This document shows, one piece after another, positions 1-8,855 of a stretch of DNA of 64,000 bases; position 1 is the first letter of the stretch; each line of letters starts with the position of its first letter. The DNA lies in contig NZ_AUYB01000095.1 in assembly GCF_001625655.1 (NCBI RefSeq), positions 62,001-126,000 of the forward strand. The letters run 5' to 3'. Origin of the DNA: Pseudoalteromonas luteoviolacea DSM 6061. Its GTDB lineage: Bacteria > Pseudomonadota > Gammaproteobacteria > Enterobacterales > Alteromonadaceae. Both the position numbers and the translations under genes were made by a program. Below the pieces are notes generated by a model. The model did not search any database and was not told the origin of the DNA. It worked only from the letters and a program-made list of their open reading frames with translations.

Positions 1-703
1 TAGCGGTGGCGACTTGATCATGCAAGTCTTTTACCACCTTTTCTGGATTTGATTTCCAGTGGTTTAAAATGTTAGCAAATTGCCAAATATCCCTGTCCAA
101 CACATTCGCTGGCAAAATTAAATCATAGCCAGTCACGGTTTTTAAGTTTTGCATCCTATTTGCAAACATCGCCATTAAACCGCTGTAGTTACGCCCTGCA
201 GGCGACTGATAACTGGTCTCTTCAATAAGCCATTCTGATGGACAATTGCCATTTTCGCAATGTATTTTAACAGCTTGTAAAAAAATATGCCGCTGTTCAA
301 TTAGCAGTTTCCCAGCCAAACGGGGGGTTAATTCTGCCAAAAACTCATCAATACTGTTTAGTTTAATACCTACAGCATTTAACTCAAGGTTTTCAACTCC
401 TTGAGTTACAAAAGGAACCCCACTCGAGTGAAAGTTACTGTTTGAGACTCGCATTACACCATATTTGTGAACATAATGAAGGGCCTCTGTACTCAATTCG
501 ATACTAAAAAATGGCTGCTGACTTTTTAAAAATCCGAGTAATATCGAACAGATAGCCGCAGCTGCAAATGCCAATTCCAATATGGTTGGAGGTGTTGATC
601 TGAGTGTTACAAACACCATTACAATTGCTAAACATATGGCTCCCGCAAGCATGAATTCAATGCTGTGACGATTTGCCTGTGCACGCAATGACACTTTATG
701 CAT
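1..703 (-). CDS. DUF2982 family membrane-anchored protein, 3' end cut by window edge
   Basis: Translation of the minus strand from the ATG at 703-701 stays open to base 1, giving at least 234 residues. Two hydrophobic segments (about residues 15-33 and 42-58) near the N terminus are followed by a soluble region, which matches the layout of the DUF2982 proteins of marine gammaproteobacteria as I remember them. No enzymatic motif is visible and the function is unknown. A GGTGG stretch 7 bases upstream of the ATG supports this start. The first codon overlaps the stop of a 33-residue ORF, so the two are probably translationally coupled. The family name is from memory of the sequence pattern; the existence of the gene is much surer than the name. 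Confidence 0.75.
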   Translation of the reverse strand, partial: MHKVSLRAQANRHSIEFMLAGAICLAIVMVFVTLRSTPPTILELAFAAAAICSILLGFLKSQQPFFSIELSTEALHYVHKYGVMRVSNSNFHSSGVPFVTQGVENLELNAVGIKLNSIDEFLAELTPRLAGKLLIEQRHIFLQAVKIHCENGNCPSEWLIEETSYQSPAGRNYSGLMAMFANRMQNLKTVTGYDLILPANVLDRDIWQFANILNHWKSNPEKVVKDLHDQVATA

Positions 704-797
704 AGTAAAACCACCAATAAAATATCAGCATGGCAACTAACCACACTAATAATTTACGCAGCTGCATGCACCTTTTGCAGGGTTTTGCTTTACTCAT
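696..797 (-). CDS. Tiny CxxC membrane protein overlapping the DUF2982 gene
   Basis: A 33-codon frame starts at the ATG at 797-795 and ends in a TAA at 698-696, overlapping the DUF2982 start by 8 bases. An AGG lies 9-10 bases before the ATG. The product begins MSKAKPCKRC, giving a CxxC pair, then has basic residues, then one hydrophobic and aromatic stretch (about residues 17-31) that could cross the membrane. Overlap with the next gene, a plausible ribosome site and an ordered basic-then-hydrophobic layout argue for a real small protein. Nothing identifies a function; chance cannot be excluded for so short a frame. Confidence 0.45.
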   Translation of the reverse strand: MSKAKPCKRCMQLRKLLVWLVAMLIFYWWFYYA

Positions 798-931
798 TTC
801 AGTAACCTTTTAGGTACACAGTGAAAATCTCTGTTAGATTTTCGTTTAATACACAAATATACAGGATATCCGCGATTTTCTCATACTGGAATTTTTGTAC
901 ACTAATCATCTACAAATAGTGAGATTAATTT

Positions 932-1981
932 ATGCGTGCAAACCAGTCGGGCAAAGCCCTTTTTCCTACCTTCATTTTAATGCTAATCGCATTGTGCGGC
1001 TATCTCTATTTTCCTAGCTCACAAGGGGGCAACGAGCAGCGTGCAGCCCGTTCGGTGCAAGTTGCCGTATATGAAGCCACGACCCAAAATCGTGCTATTA
1101 CCGTCAATGCAATTGGCTCTGCACGTGCAAACCAAGCTATTGACATTACCAGTTCACATAGCGACTACATCAGTGAAATTCTATTTCGTGATGGTCAAAC
1201 CGTCTCTCGCGGCCAAAAACTCGCGCAGTTACAAAACCAACAAGAGTTACTCGCTGTCAAAGAGTTGACGATTAACCTCAAGGAGCAACAAAGGCAACTC
1301 TTGCGATTAACCGAGCTGGCTAAAACTCAATCAACTGCACGTTCTCAACTGGATGCGCAGCGCTCCACCGTAGATACACTGACAACACAATTACAAACCA
1401 CCAAATTAAAACTTGCTGAAATGGAGGTCTATGCCCCATTTGATGGTATTCTCGGCAAGCGCTTAATCTCTGTCGGCAGCTATGTTAATGACAATACGCC
1501 ACTAACCACATTGGATGATATCAGCACCATTAAAGTCGACTTCCAATTACCAGAGAAGTACGTCGCAAGAATCGCGATAGGAATGCAAACCTCCGTCACT
1601 AGTGACGCCTATCAAGGTACCAACTTTACTGGCCAGATCTCTCACATTGACCCACGAATTGACGAGTCGACTCGAAGTATCCAAGTCACAGCGAGCTTCG
1701 AAAATAAAGATTTAAAATTACGCCCAGGTATGCTGCTAAATGCCGCAGTGCAACTACACCAACTTAATGCCGTAATGTTACCAGAAAAAAGTATTATTCC
1801 AAGACAGGACAGACACTACGTTTACGTCGTTGAGGATAATAAGGTAAAACAGCAACAAGTCACTCTGCTTACCCGTTTTAAAGGCTGGGTTGCGATAGAA
1901 GGTTTGCAAGCTGGGCAGTTAGTCGTCACTGAAGGGACCACTAAAGTACGCAATGGCAGCCAAGTTACTGTAAAGGGGTAA
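932..1981 (+). CDS. RND efflux pump periplasmic adaptor (MexA/VexC-type membrane fusion protein)
   Basis: The 349-residue protein links an inner-membrane RND pump to an outer-membrane channel. An N-terminal hydrophobic anchor (about residues 10-28) precedes the lipoyl-like half around AIDITSSHSDYISEILFRDG, an alpha-hairpin rich in Gln and Leu (about 105-160), the second lipoyl half (MEVYAPFDGILGKRLISVGS) and a beta-barrel domain. There is no lipobox Cys, so it is probably held by an uncleaved signal anchor. It is followed after 3 bases by the pump permease, so the two form an operon. No outer-membrane TolC-like gene and no dedicated regulator adjoin it. The pump's substrates cannot be told from sequence. 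Confidence 0.93.
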   Translation: MRANQSGKALFPTFILMLIALCGYLYFPSSQGGNEQRAARSVQVAVYEATTQNRAITVNAIGSARANQAIDITSSHSDYISEILFRDGQTVSRGQKLAQLQNQQELLAVKELTINLKEQQRQLLRLTELAKTQSTARSQLDAQRSTVDTLTTQLQTTKLKLAEMEVYAPFDGILGKRLISVGSYVNDNTPLTTLDDISTIKVDFQLPEKYVARIAIGMQTSVTSDAYQGTNFTGQISHIDPRIDESTRSIQVTASFENKDLKLRPGMLLNAAVQLHQLNAVMLPEKSIIPRQDRHYVYVVEDNKVKQQQVTLLTRFKGWVAIEGLQAGQLVVTEGTTKVRNGSQVTVKG

Positions 1982-1984
1982 ACC

Positions 1985-4900
1985 GTGAAGATAACCGATA
2001 CAGCCGTCAAGCGACCGGTTTTTGCCATCGTGATCAATTTACTGTTACTCACTTTTGGTATTGTCGCTTTTACAATGTTGCCATTGCGTGAATATCCCGA
2101 TATTGAGACTCCAATCGTTAATGTCAGCACTGACTATACAGGTGCTTCAGCTGCAGTTGTTGAAGCAAAAATCACCCAAGTTTTAGAGAACCGAATTTCC
2201 GGTATTGAAGGCATTAAAAGCATTAACTCTTCCAGTCGTAATGGCCGTTCAAATATTACGATAGAGTTCAATATAGACAGAGATATTGATGCTGCAGCCA
2301 ATGATGTGCGGGAGCGAGTTTCTCGTGCTTTAGACAGGCTACCCGAGCAAGTACGTCCACCTGAAGTATCAAAATCAAGCGACGATGAAAATGCGATTGC
2401 GTGGTTTGTTTTGAACAGTACTTCTATGGATACCTTACAGTTGTCCGATTATGCCCAGCGCTACATTGTCGACCGCTTAGCCGTTGTAGATGGGGTATCT
2501 CGTGTGATTATTGGGGGTGAGCGCAAATATGCCATGAAGATTTGGCTTGATAGACAAGCGATGGCTGCAAGAGGTGTCACCAGCTCAGATATTGAAAATG
2601 TCCTACGTCGCGAAAATGTTGAACTGCCCGCCGGTGAAATTGAATCTCAAGATCGGGATTTTGCTGTGCGTATTGCGCGTGGTTACACTACCCAAGAAGA
2701 TTTTCAAAATCTTGTTATCAAGCGCGGAGAAAGTGGCTATCAAGTAAAACTGGGGGAAGTTGCTAAAGTCTCATTAGAAGCACAAGATGATGAGAGTACC
2801 TTTAGAGGCAATGGGATCAACATGATTGGTCTAGGCATTGTTAAGCAAGCCAAAGCCAATACATTAGATGTCGTTGACAATGTTAAAACTGAACTGGTTT
2901 CGATTAAACGTAATCTACCGGAAGGTACTCTAATACAAGACAGCTATGACTCTTCGATATTTATTCGTGAGTCGATTACTGAAGTATACCGTACCCTCGC
3001 AATTGCTATGGGACTGGTGGTGCTTATTATCTTTATCTTTTTAGGCAATGTACGTGCAACCCTAGTTCCGGCGGTAACGGTACCTGTAGCGCTTGTTGCA
3101 ACCTTTATGTTCTTATTGGCCATGGATTACTCTATCAACTTGCTAACCCTGCTTGCCTTAGTATTGGCCATTGGTTTAGTCGTAGATGATGCCATCGTGA
3201 TGTTAGAGAACATTCACCGTCGAATTGAACAAGGAGAACCAAGACTACTCGCAGCATTTAGAGGTGCTCGAGAGGTTGGCTTCGCCATTATTGCTACAAC
3301 CCTCGTGTTAGTATCTGTATTTGTCCCGTTGGTCTTTATGGATGGACGAATTGGTGCATTATTTACTGAATTTGCACTCGCGGTGAGTGCAGCGGTTATT
3401 TTCTCTAGTATCACGGCTTTGACTTTGTCCCCTGCACTGTGTTCAAAAGTACTAAAGCAAGATCGCAAAGAAGGACGTTTTTCAAACTGGATGAATTGCC
3501 AATTTGGACGTCTTGAAGAGGCTTATAAAAACGTTTTAACACGTAATATACACAGCAAAATTTCGCTGCTGCTTATCTTGTCACTAACTGCATTAGCAAG
3601 TTATGGGTTGTTCAATAAAATCCCGTCCGAACTCACACCAAAAGAAGACCGCGGAACCTTTTTTATTATGATGAGTGGTCCAGAGGGTGCAAGTTATGAG
3701 AATAACGCTCAAAATATGGCACAAATTGAACAACACTTAATGCCTTACGTAGAAAACAAAGAACTTAGCAGAGTACTTATACGCGTGCCGGGTTGGGGTA
3801 ATATGGGCGGCGTTGCCATTGTCGGTATGCCAGATTGGGATGAACGAAAACGCTCAACTTGGCAGGTAATGTCCGAAATCAGTGGAAAAATGCAACAAGT
3901 CACTGATGTCCGTGCTTTTGCGATAATGCGCCGAGGTATTGGGGGTGGCGGTTCATCGCGACCTGTTGAGTTCGTGATCCAAGGGAATGACTATCAAGAA
4001 CTGGCTCAGTGGCGAGATAGAATATTTGAACGCGCTCGCAACAATCCAGGGTTAGTACGTTTAGATCATGATTTTAAAGAGACTTTTCCGCAATTTCTCA
4101 TCAGCATAGACAAACTCAAAGCAGCGGATATGGGAGTTTCTACTGACGATATTGGTCGTACGTTGGAGACCATGCTTGGTCAAAGACGAGTGACAACTTT
4201 TATTGATAGAGGAGAAGAGTATGACGTCATCCTTAAGGGCACCAAAGCAGACTTTACTGCCCCAACAGATATTAACGATGTCTTCGTCTCATCACGCACT
4301 GGTCAGTTGATACCACTGGATAGCCTCATTGCCATTAAAGAAGAAGCCACTTCAGCTCGCTTGAACCGCTATAATCGTATGCGCTCAATTACCATCACCG
4401 CAAACTTAGCTGATGGATATACCCTCGAACAAGCCTTGAACTTTTTGAATCAAGTCGCCGATGAGGAAAACTTTACGGACGGTGCCATTGATTATAAAGG
4501 GGAATCTCAACTCTTTTACGAAGGGGCTTCGGCGATGACCTACGTCTTTATTTTGGCTTTAGTGGTCACATTCTTGGTCCTTGCTGCACAGTTTGAAAGT
4601 TTCGTGCATCCATTTGTGATTATGCTTACAGTGCCACTTGGTCTGATTGGTGCGATGCTTGGTCTCTATTTTAGTGATAGCTCACTCAATATATACAGCC
4701 AAATCGGTATTGTTATGCTGATCGGATTGAGTGCTAAAAATGGTATTTTAATCGTTGAATTTGCCAATCAGCTGCGTGACAAAGGGGTTTCATTTGAGCA
4801 GGCAATTGTCGAAGCTGCATCTCAACGATTAAGGCCTATTATCATGACTTCATTGACTACCGTAATGAGTGCAATCCCACTCGTACTTGCGACAGGACCC

Positions 4901-5101
4901 GGCTCGGAAAGCAGAATGGTTATCGGTGTGGTTATTTTTGCTGGCGTAAGCCTTGCAACTATCTTAACCTTGTTTGTAATCCCAACTGCTTATAGCATAT
5001 TAGCAAGGCGCACTCGCTCTCCCGAGCATACCGCTGCAGCGCTTGATTCGCAGCATAGTGCCCATCCAATCCTAGATCACAATGAGGGAGCAAAACGATG
5101 A
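1985..5101 (+). CDS. RND multidrug efflux permease (HAE1 family)
   Basis: This 1038-residue protein has the length and duplicated 12-TM layout of AcrB/MexB-type proton-driven exporters. The GTG at 1985 begins MKITDTAVKRPVFAIVINL, the usual TM1 entry. The proton-relay Asp pair is present as D401-D402 in GLVVDDAIVMLENIHR, and the relay Lys as K918 in GLSAKNGILIVEF; these correspond to D407/D408 and K940 of AcrB. It lies 3 bases after the adaptor gene and its stop overlaps the msrA start (ATGA). Within the superfamily it resembles the group with a single adaptor such as VexD/MexI; I cannot place it more exactly. The outer-membrane partner must be encoded elsewhere. Confidence 0.93.
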   Translation: MKITDTAVKRPVFAIVINLLLLTFGIVAFTMLPLREYPDIETPIVNVSTDYTGASAAVVEAKITQVLENRISGIEGIKSINSSSRNGRSNITIEFNIDRDIDAAANDVRERVSRALDRLPEQVRPPEVSKSSDDENAIAWFVLNSTSMDTLQLSDYAQRYIVDRLAVVDGVSRVIIGGERKYAMKIWLDRQAMAARGVTSSDIENVLRRENVELPAGEIESQDRDFAVRIARGYTTQEDFQNLVIKRGESGYQVKLGEVAKVSLEAQDDESTFRGNGINMIGLGIVKQAKANTLDVVDNVKTELVSIKRNLPEGTLIQDSYDSSIFIRESITEVYRTLAIAMGLVVLIIFIFLGNVRATLVPAVTVPVALVATFMFLLAMDYSINLLTLLALVLAIGLVVDDAIVMLENIHRRIEQGEPRLLAAFRGAREVGFAIIATTLVLVSVFVPLVFMDGRIGALFTEFALAVSAAVIFSSITALTLSPALCSKVLKQDRKEGRFSNWMNCQFGRLEEAYKNVLTRNIHSKISLLLILSLTALASYGLFNKIPSELTPKEDRGTFFIMMSGPEGASYENNAQNMAQIEQHLMPYVENKELSRVLIRVPGWGNMGGVAIVGMPDWDERKRSTWQVMSEISGKMQQVTDVRAFAIMRRGIGGGGSSRPVEFVIQGNDYQELAQWRDRIFERARNNPGLVRLDHDFKETFPQFLISIDKLKAADMGVSTDDIGRTLETMLGQRRVTTFIDRGEEYDVILKGTKADFTAPTDINDVFVSSRTGQLIPLDSLIAIKEEATSARLNRYNRMRSITITANLADGYTLEQALNFLNQVADEENFTDGAIDYKGESQLFYEGASAMTYVFILALVVTFLVLAAQFESFVHPFVIMLTVPLGLIGAMLGLYFSDSSLNIYSQIGIVMLIGLSAKNGILIVEFANQLRDKGVSFEQAIVEAASQRLRPIIMTSLTTVMSAIPLVLATGPGSESRMVIGVVIFAGVSLATILTLFVIPTAYSILARRTRSPEHTAAALDSQHSAHPILDHNEGAKR

Positions 5102-5628
5102 GTAAGACACAGTTGGCCACTTTTGGTGGAGGTTGTTTTTGGTGTATTGATGCCGCTTTTCGTAAAGTCAGAGGGATCCACCAAGTTACTTCGGGATACA
5201 GTGGTGGAGAAACATTAGAACCAACTTATAAAGACATTTGTACCGGTATGACAGGCCACGCTGAAGTGGTGCAGTTGGAATTTGACTCCAATGAAGTGTC
5301 GTTTGAAACGCTCTTGTCTATGTTCTTTGCACTACATGACCCGACACAGTTGAACCGTCAAGGCAATGATGTGGGCACCCAGTATCGGAGTGTCATCTTT
5401 TATCATTGTGACGAACAAAAAGCGCAAGCAGAGCAAATAATTACAGAACTTAAGGGGAACTATTCAGAGCCAATAGTCACTGAAATTAGTGCCATTGGTC
5501 CATTTTACGATGCTGAGCGATACCACCAGGATTACTTCAATGAAAACCCAAATCAAGGTTATTGCAGCATAATGATTGCCCCCAAAATTGCCAAATTTGA
5601 ACAACGCTTTTCAGATTATTTACTTTAA
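5098..5628 (+). CDS. msrA: Peptide methionine (S)-S-oxide reductase
   Basis: MsrA repairs oxidised methionine in proteins and free Met-S-sulfoxide. The 176-residue product has the signature GGGCFWC (catalytic Cys13) near the N terminus, the GYSGG motif, the GHAEVVQ segment and the FYDAERYHQDYF block, all typical of MsrA. A further Cys in GYCSIM near residue 155 could act in recycling. The ATG overlaps the stop codon of the RND permease by 4 bases, so the repair enzyme is translated with the efflux pump; this pairing suggests the operon answers a stress that includes oxidants, which is an inference. Confidence 0.95.
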   Translation: MSKTQLATFGGGCFWCIDAAFRKVRGIHQVTSGYSGGETLEPTYKDICTGMTGHAEVVQLEFDSNEVSFETLLSMFFALHDPTQLNRQGNDVGTQYRSVIFYHCDEQKAQAEQIITELKGNYSEPIVTEISAIGPFYDAERYHQDYFNENPNQGYCSIMIAPKIAKFEQRFSDYLL

Positions 5629-5637
5629 TTCTTTAAA

Positions 5638-5672
5638 AGTAGGAGCTAGCCAACACTAGCTCCTTTGCCTTT
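5638..5672. terminator. Bidirectional terminator between msrA and btuB
   Basis: A 9-bp perfect stem (AGGAGCTAG at 5641-5649 with CTAGCTCCT at 5656-5664) has a 6-base loop. An A-run lies on the left and a T-rich stretch on the right, so it can work for both convergent genes. Confidence 0.8.
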
Positions 5673-7528
5673 TAAAACTCTACTTTCGCACCCACATAAA
5701 CTTGACGGCCTAGTGGCTTATAGCCAAGTAAACGGCTGTTATCACTCGTAAAACCAGCTCCAGCAGTAAAGTTCTCTTTATCAGTTAGGTTCTCTACACG
5801 GGCATTTAATTCAATACCGTCTAACAACTGGTAGTTTGCTGATAAATTAAATAACGTGTATGCGCTCAACTTAGTACTATAGAAATCAATAGATGGTCTA
5901 TCTGAGCGGTAGAGCATTGTTAAATTAACATCGAGGTTTTCCCATTGCTTCGTCAACGTGTAATTGAACGCTTTAGAAGGGCGTCGCGGTAAGTCTTTTG
6001 ACACATTGGTCGAATTGTCTTTTGCATCTAACAACGTCAGGTTAGCAGAGTGATTGAAACCAAACGCATCAAATTGTGCGCTTAGCTCTACGCCTTTCAT
6101 GGTTGCTTTATCAACATTGTAAGCGACATATTTACTCGTATCTGGGTCTAGCTTATTAGAGATTAAGTTAGTGATACGGTTTTCAAAAATTGCGACATCG
6201 TAGCGACCCCATGTAGAAGTAACTGTTAAGCCTAGTTCGTTGTTTTCAGCTTCTTCTGGTTTAATATCGATATTCGGTTCATACCAAGGGCTATCAGCCA
6301 CAAATGCATTGTTTAATGTAGGTGCGCGAAATGCGGTGCCATGATTGAATCTAAATGCAACATTCTTGTGTGGCTTAACACCAAAGCTAGTTGTATAAGT
6401 ATTAGCACGACCATGATAGTCGTAATCATCAGAGCGCACGGCTATATTCGCAAGCCACTTGCTGTCATCGTAAAACGCCCCGGCGAAAATGGCCGTGTTA
6501 TCACGATCTGACTGAGTAAACTTCGCTGTCGATTTAGAGACGTCTTCGCTTAAATGCGAAACCCCTGCAACACCTTGCAATGACTCACGGATTCTATAAC
6601 GTGCACGATATTCAAACTCCTCACGCTCGGTGCTATAGATACTCGGATCCGTATTACCAAATTGGGTGTTTTCTTCCTGAGAAACACTCACAGAGGCATC
6701 CTGTGTTAAGTCCTGAGAACGTTTTTGCCAAGCAATTTTAGCTGTGTAGTTCTCAAACTCATACTCGTCATTGCCCCAAGAGCTATCATATTCGGCATTA
6801 CCTTCACTATACTGCGCTAAGGCTGTTAACTCGCCAAACTCTTCAAAGTCATAACCCAAGTTAAACCCGATATTTTGGTTTTCATAGCCATCTCTATCGT
6901 GGTTTTTCCCTCTAGGTAAACTTGGATCTTTTTCAATGACATCGTATCCATCAGTTTCTTGGTAACCAAGGTTATAGCTCAAACGTAATTTGCCCGCTTT
7001 AACTCGACCCGCAGCCTGCACCTCAACATAATTATTACTGCCTGAAGTGAGTGCAATTTCATTTACTTGCGCCTCACGCGTAATAATGTTGATAACCCCA
7101 GACACAGCATCTGAACCATAGATTGCTGCACGTGCACCTTTCACTACCTCAATGCGTTCAATACTATTTACAGGGATATTAGTAAAAGACACATTTCCCG
7201 AATTTGAATCACTGACACGCACACCATCAACGAGTACAAGCGTATGTTTTATTGAGGCTCCACGTACAAAAACACTGGTAGTTTGACCAAAGCCACCATT
7301 TCTCACTACGTCAACGCCGGGCAAGGTGTTCAACAAAGAAGGAATATCGCGAATATTGAGTTTTTCGATCTGGACGCGATCGATAACGGATACACTGGCC
7401 AGCGTATTTTCTATTGGCTGTTCAAACTTGTTCGCTGTGACGGTAATGCGTTCAATATCTTGATTTGCAGATGCGTTAAAAGAAGCCGCAGCTAGTACAG
7501 CAAGGCTTAGAGCAGATTTTTTAAACAT
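5672..7528 (-). CDS. btuB: TonB-dependent vitamin B12 outer-membrane receptor
   Basis: The product (618 residues from the ATG at 7528) carries cobalamin or related corrinoids across the outer membrane using TonB energy. A signal peptide ends near SFNASA, a TonB box (ERITVTANKFEQP) follows, then the plug domain with NTLPGVDV, RGASIKHTLVLVDGVRV and YGSDAVSGVINIIT, all very close to E. coli BtuB, and a long beta-barrel ending in a C-terminal Phe. The start at 7528 is preferred over an in-frame one at 7558 because AGGGGAAACC lies directly before it and the signal peptide begins there. A cobalamin riboswitch lies upstream, which confirms the substrate class independently. Confidence 0.95.
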   Translation of the reverse strand: MFKKSALSLAVLAAASFNASANQDIERITVTANKFEQPIENTLASVSVIDRVQIEKLNIRDIPSLLNTLPGVDVVRNGGFGQTTSVFVRGASIKHTLVLVDGVRVSDSNSGNVSFTNIPVNSIERIEVVKGARAAIYGSDAVSGVINIITREAQVNEIALTSGSNNYVEVQAAGRVKAGKLRLSYNLGYQETDGYDVIEKDPSLPRGKNHDRDGYENQNIGFNLGYDFEEFGELTALAQYSEGNAEYDSSWGNDEYEFENYTAKIAWQKRSQDLTQDASVSVSQEENTQFGNTDPSIYSTEREEFEYRARYRIRESLQGVAGVSHLSEDVSKSTAKFTQSDRDNTAIFAGAFYDDSKWLANIAVRSDDYDYHGRANTYTTSFGVKPHKNVAFRFNHGTAFRAPTLNNAFVADSPWYEPNIDIKPEEAENNELGLTVTSTWGRYDVAIFENRITNLISNKLDPDTSKYVAYNVDKATMKGVELSAQFDAFGFNHSANLTLLDAKDNSTNVSKDLPRRPSKAFNYTLTKQWENLDVNLTMLYRSDRPSIDFYSTKLSAYTLFNLSANYQLLDGIELNARVENLTDKENFTAGAGFTSDNSRLLGYKPLGRQVYVGAKVEF

Positions 7529-7571
7529 GGTTTCCCCTACTTTATGCCCACCGCACAAAGTTAATCAATTG

Positions 7572-7715
7572 AGTCAAATTCAAGGCCGGTCTCCGGGCTC
7601 AACTATTTCAAAATAGCTTTACCGTTGCGGGGGCAGCGTTGGGATTGCTTACTTGCGCACCAACTTCCCGATTATCCAAATTGCCGCAGCATTTGGCACC
7701 TCGAAAATCAGCGCA
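7572..7715 (-). promoter_or_regulatory. Cobalamin (B12) riboswitch upstream of btuB
   Basis: On the minus strand the leader of btuB contains the B12-box core GCTGCCCCCGCAACGGTAA (about 7616-7636) and, after it, GCCCGGAGACCGGCC (about 7583-7600). A GGTGC element near 7696-7700 and GGGAAGTTGGTGCGCA near 7655-7675 come earlier. These are the conserved pieces of the AdoCbl aptamer in the right order. Binding of cobalamin is expected to lower btuB expression, probably by masking the ribosome site about 45 bases downstream. The exact 5' limit is approximate. Confidence 0.93.
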
Positions 7716-7803
7716 TATTGTCGGAGATCTTTAGGGGGGATGTCAACGGACGTCTAGAGTTCCAGCCCAAAATTTAGGCCTGAAACCCTAGCGAGATCAA
7801 AGA

Positions 7804-8286
7804 TTAGTCTCTGAAGTTTTTAAACTGGAAAGGTTGACCTAACTCAGCAGTACGAATTAACTGCATAACTTCCTGTAAATCGTCACGCTTTTTGCCTGTA
7901 ACGCGTACTTCTTCACCTTGAATAGCCGCTTGTACTTTCAACTTCGAGTCTTTGATCAGTTTCACAACTTTTTTAGCCATGTCTTTATCAATGCCCTGCT
8001 TCAGTGCCACCTTACGTGCAAACGTTTTACCACTGCGCTCAACATCTTTTAATTCAAAGCTACCAACATCTAGGCCACGCTTTGCTGCTTTACCAACAAC
8101 CATGTCAAATAGCTGCATTACTTGCTGTTCAGATTCAGACTTCAGTTGGATCACTTCATCTTTTAACTCAATAGAAGCTTCTACACCACGAAAGTCATAA
8201 CGCGTCTCTAATTCTCTATTTGCGTTATCAACTGTATTTTTCGCTTCCGTCATTTCTATTTCAGATACAATATCAAAAGAAGGCAT
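7804..8286 (-). CDS. yajQ: YajQ family nucleotide-binding protein
   Basis: A 160-residue cytosolic protein starting [20 protein letters not shown], the standard YajQ N terminus, with the conserved TRYDFRG motif near residue 30. Family members have two RNA-recognition-like folds; homologues bind nucleotides, and one Xanthomonas member binds cyclic di-GMP. The start at 8286 is supported by GAGGAGAG just upstream and by family length; an earlier in-frame ATG at 8331 would add 15 residues unlike the family. It is divergent from the VanZ-like gene. Whether this member senses cyclic di-GMP is not visible from sequence. Confidence 0.93.
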   Translation of the reverse strand: MPSFDIVSEIEMTEAKNTVDNANRELETRYDFRGVEASIELKDEVIQLKSESEQQVMQLFDMVVGKAAKRGLDVGSFELKDVERSGKTFARKVALKQGIDKDMAKKVVKLIKDSKLKVQAAIQGEEVRVTGKKRDDLQEVMQLIRTAELGQPFQFKNFRD

Positions 8287-8490
8287 TGCTCTCTCCTCAA
8301 AACAAATTTGCCTTGAATTATAACAACGCAATCAAGTAATAAGATACCGTTTTATTTAGCAGCCAATTTATAAGGTGACGTGAACAGTCAGCAGTACATT
8401 TAGAAGGCGTTATATTAAGCTTTTACGTTAATCCACTTTTCAGTTTTCAATGTTATACTGGGCTTCCATCAAGTTGAAGTTGGAGTGCTT

Positions 8491-8841
8491 GTGACAAGAC
8501 GAGTATATCAAACACTATTACTATTATTTTTGATAGCCTTTACTTATCTGTTTGCTAGAGAGGTTCAAGTTCAGAGTATTCGAATAACGCATTTGGATAA
8601 ATTGGCACATTTTGCTGTCTTCTTTATGCTTGCTTTTTTCTCATACCACGCATTTAAGTTTAAACCTTGGTTTCATATGGTGTTACTAACAAGCTATGGA
8701 GCATGTATTGAATGGATGCAATCCACTATACCTTACCGTCAAGCTTCAATGGGAGACTTTATCGCCGATGTATTAGGGGCACTAAGTTACTTTGTACTTC
8801 TGTGGTTAATGCGTAAATATCAAGCTCGTAAAAGCAGTTAA
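8491..8841 (+). CDS. VanZ-like family membrane protein
   Basis: This 116-residue protein has about four hydrophobic segments and the family signature: an early THLDKLAHFAVFFMLAFF segment and a later IEWMQSTIPYRQASMGDFIADVLGAL segment, whose E-Q..R..D pattern is shared by VanZ-like proteins. I chose the GTG at 8491 because GGAG at 8482-8485 lies 5 bases upstream; a GTG at 8485 is the alternative. VanZ relatives were first seen with glycopeptide resistance, but most, including single-domain ones like this, have no known role. A panE-like gene follows 14 bases later in the same direction. Confidence 0.85.
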   Translation: MTRRVYQTLLLLFLIAFTYLFAREVQVQSIRITHLDKLAHFAVFFMLAFFSYHAFKFKPWFHMVLLTSYGACIEWMQSTIPYRQASMGDFIADVLGALSYFVLLWLMRKYQARKSS

Positions 8842-8855
8842 GCAGGCAAGACATA

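Noticed and set aside
7529-7558. Upstream start for btuB
   Set aside because: It would put ten extra residues ahead of a normal signal peptide; the ATG at 7528 has an AGGGG ribosome site.
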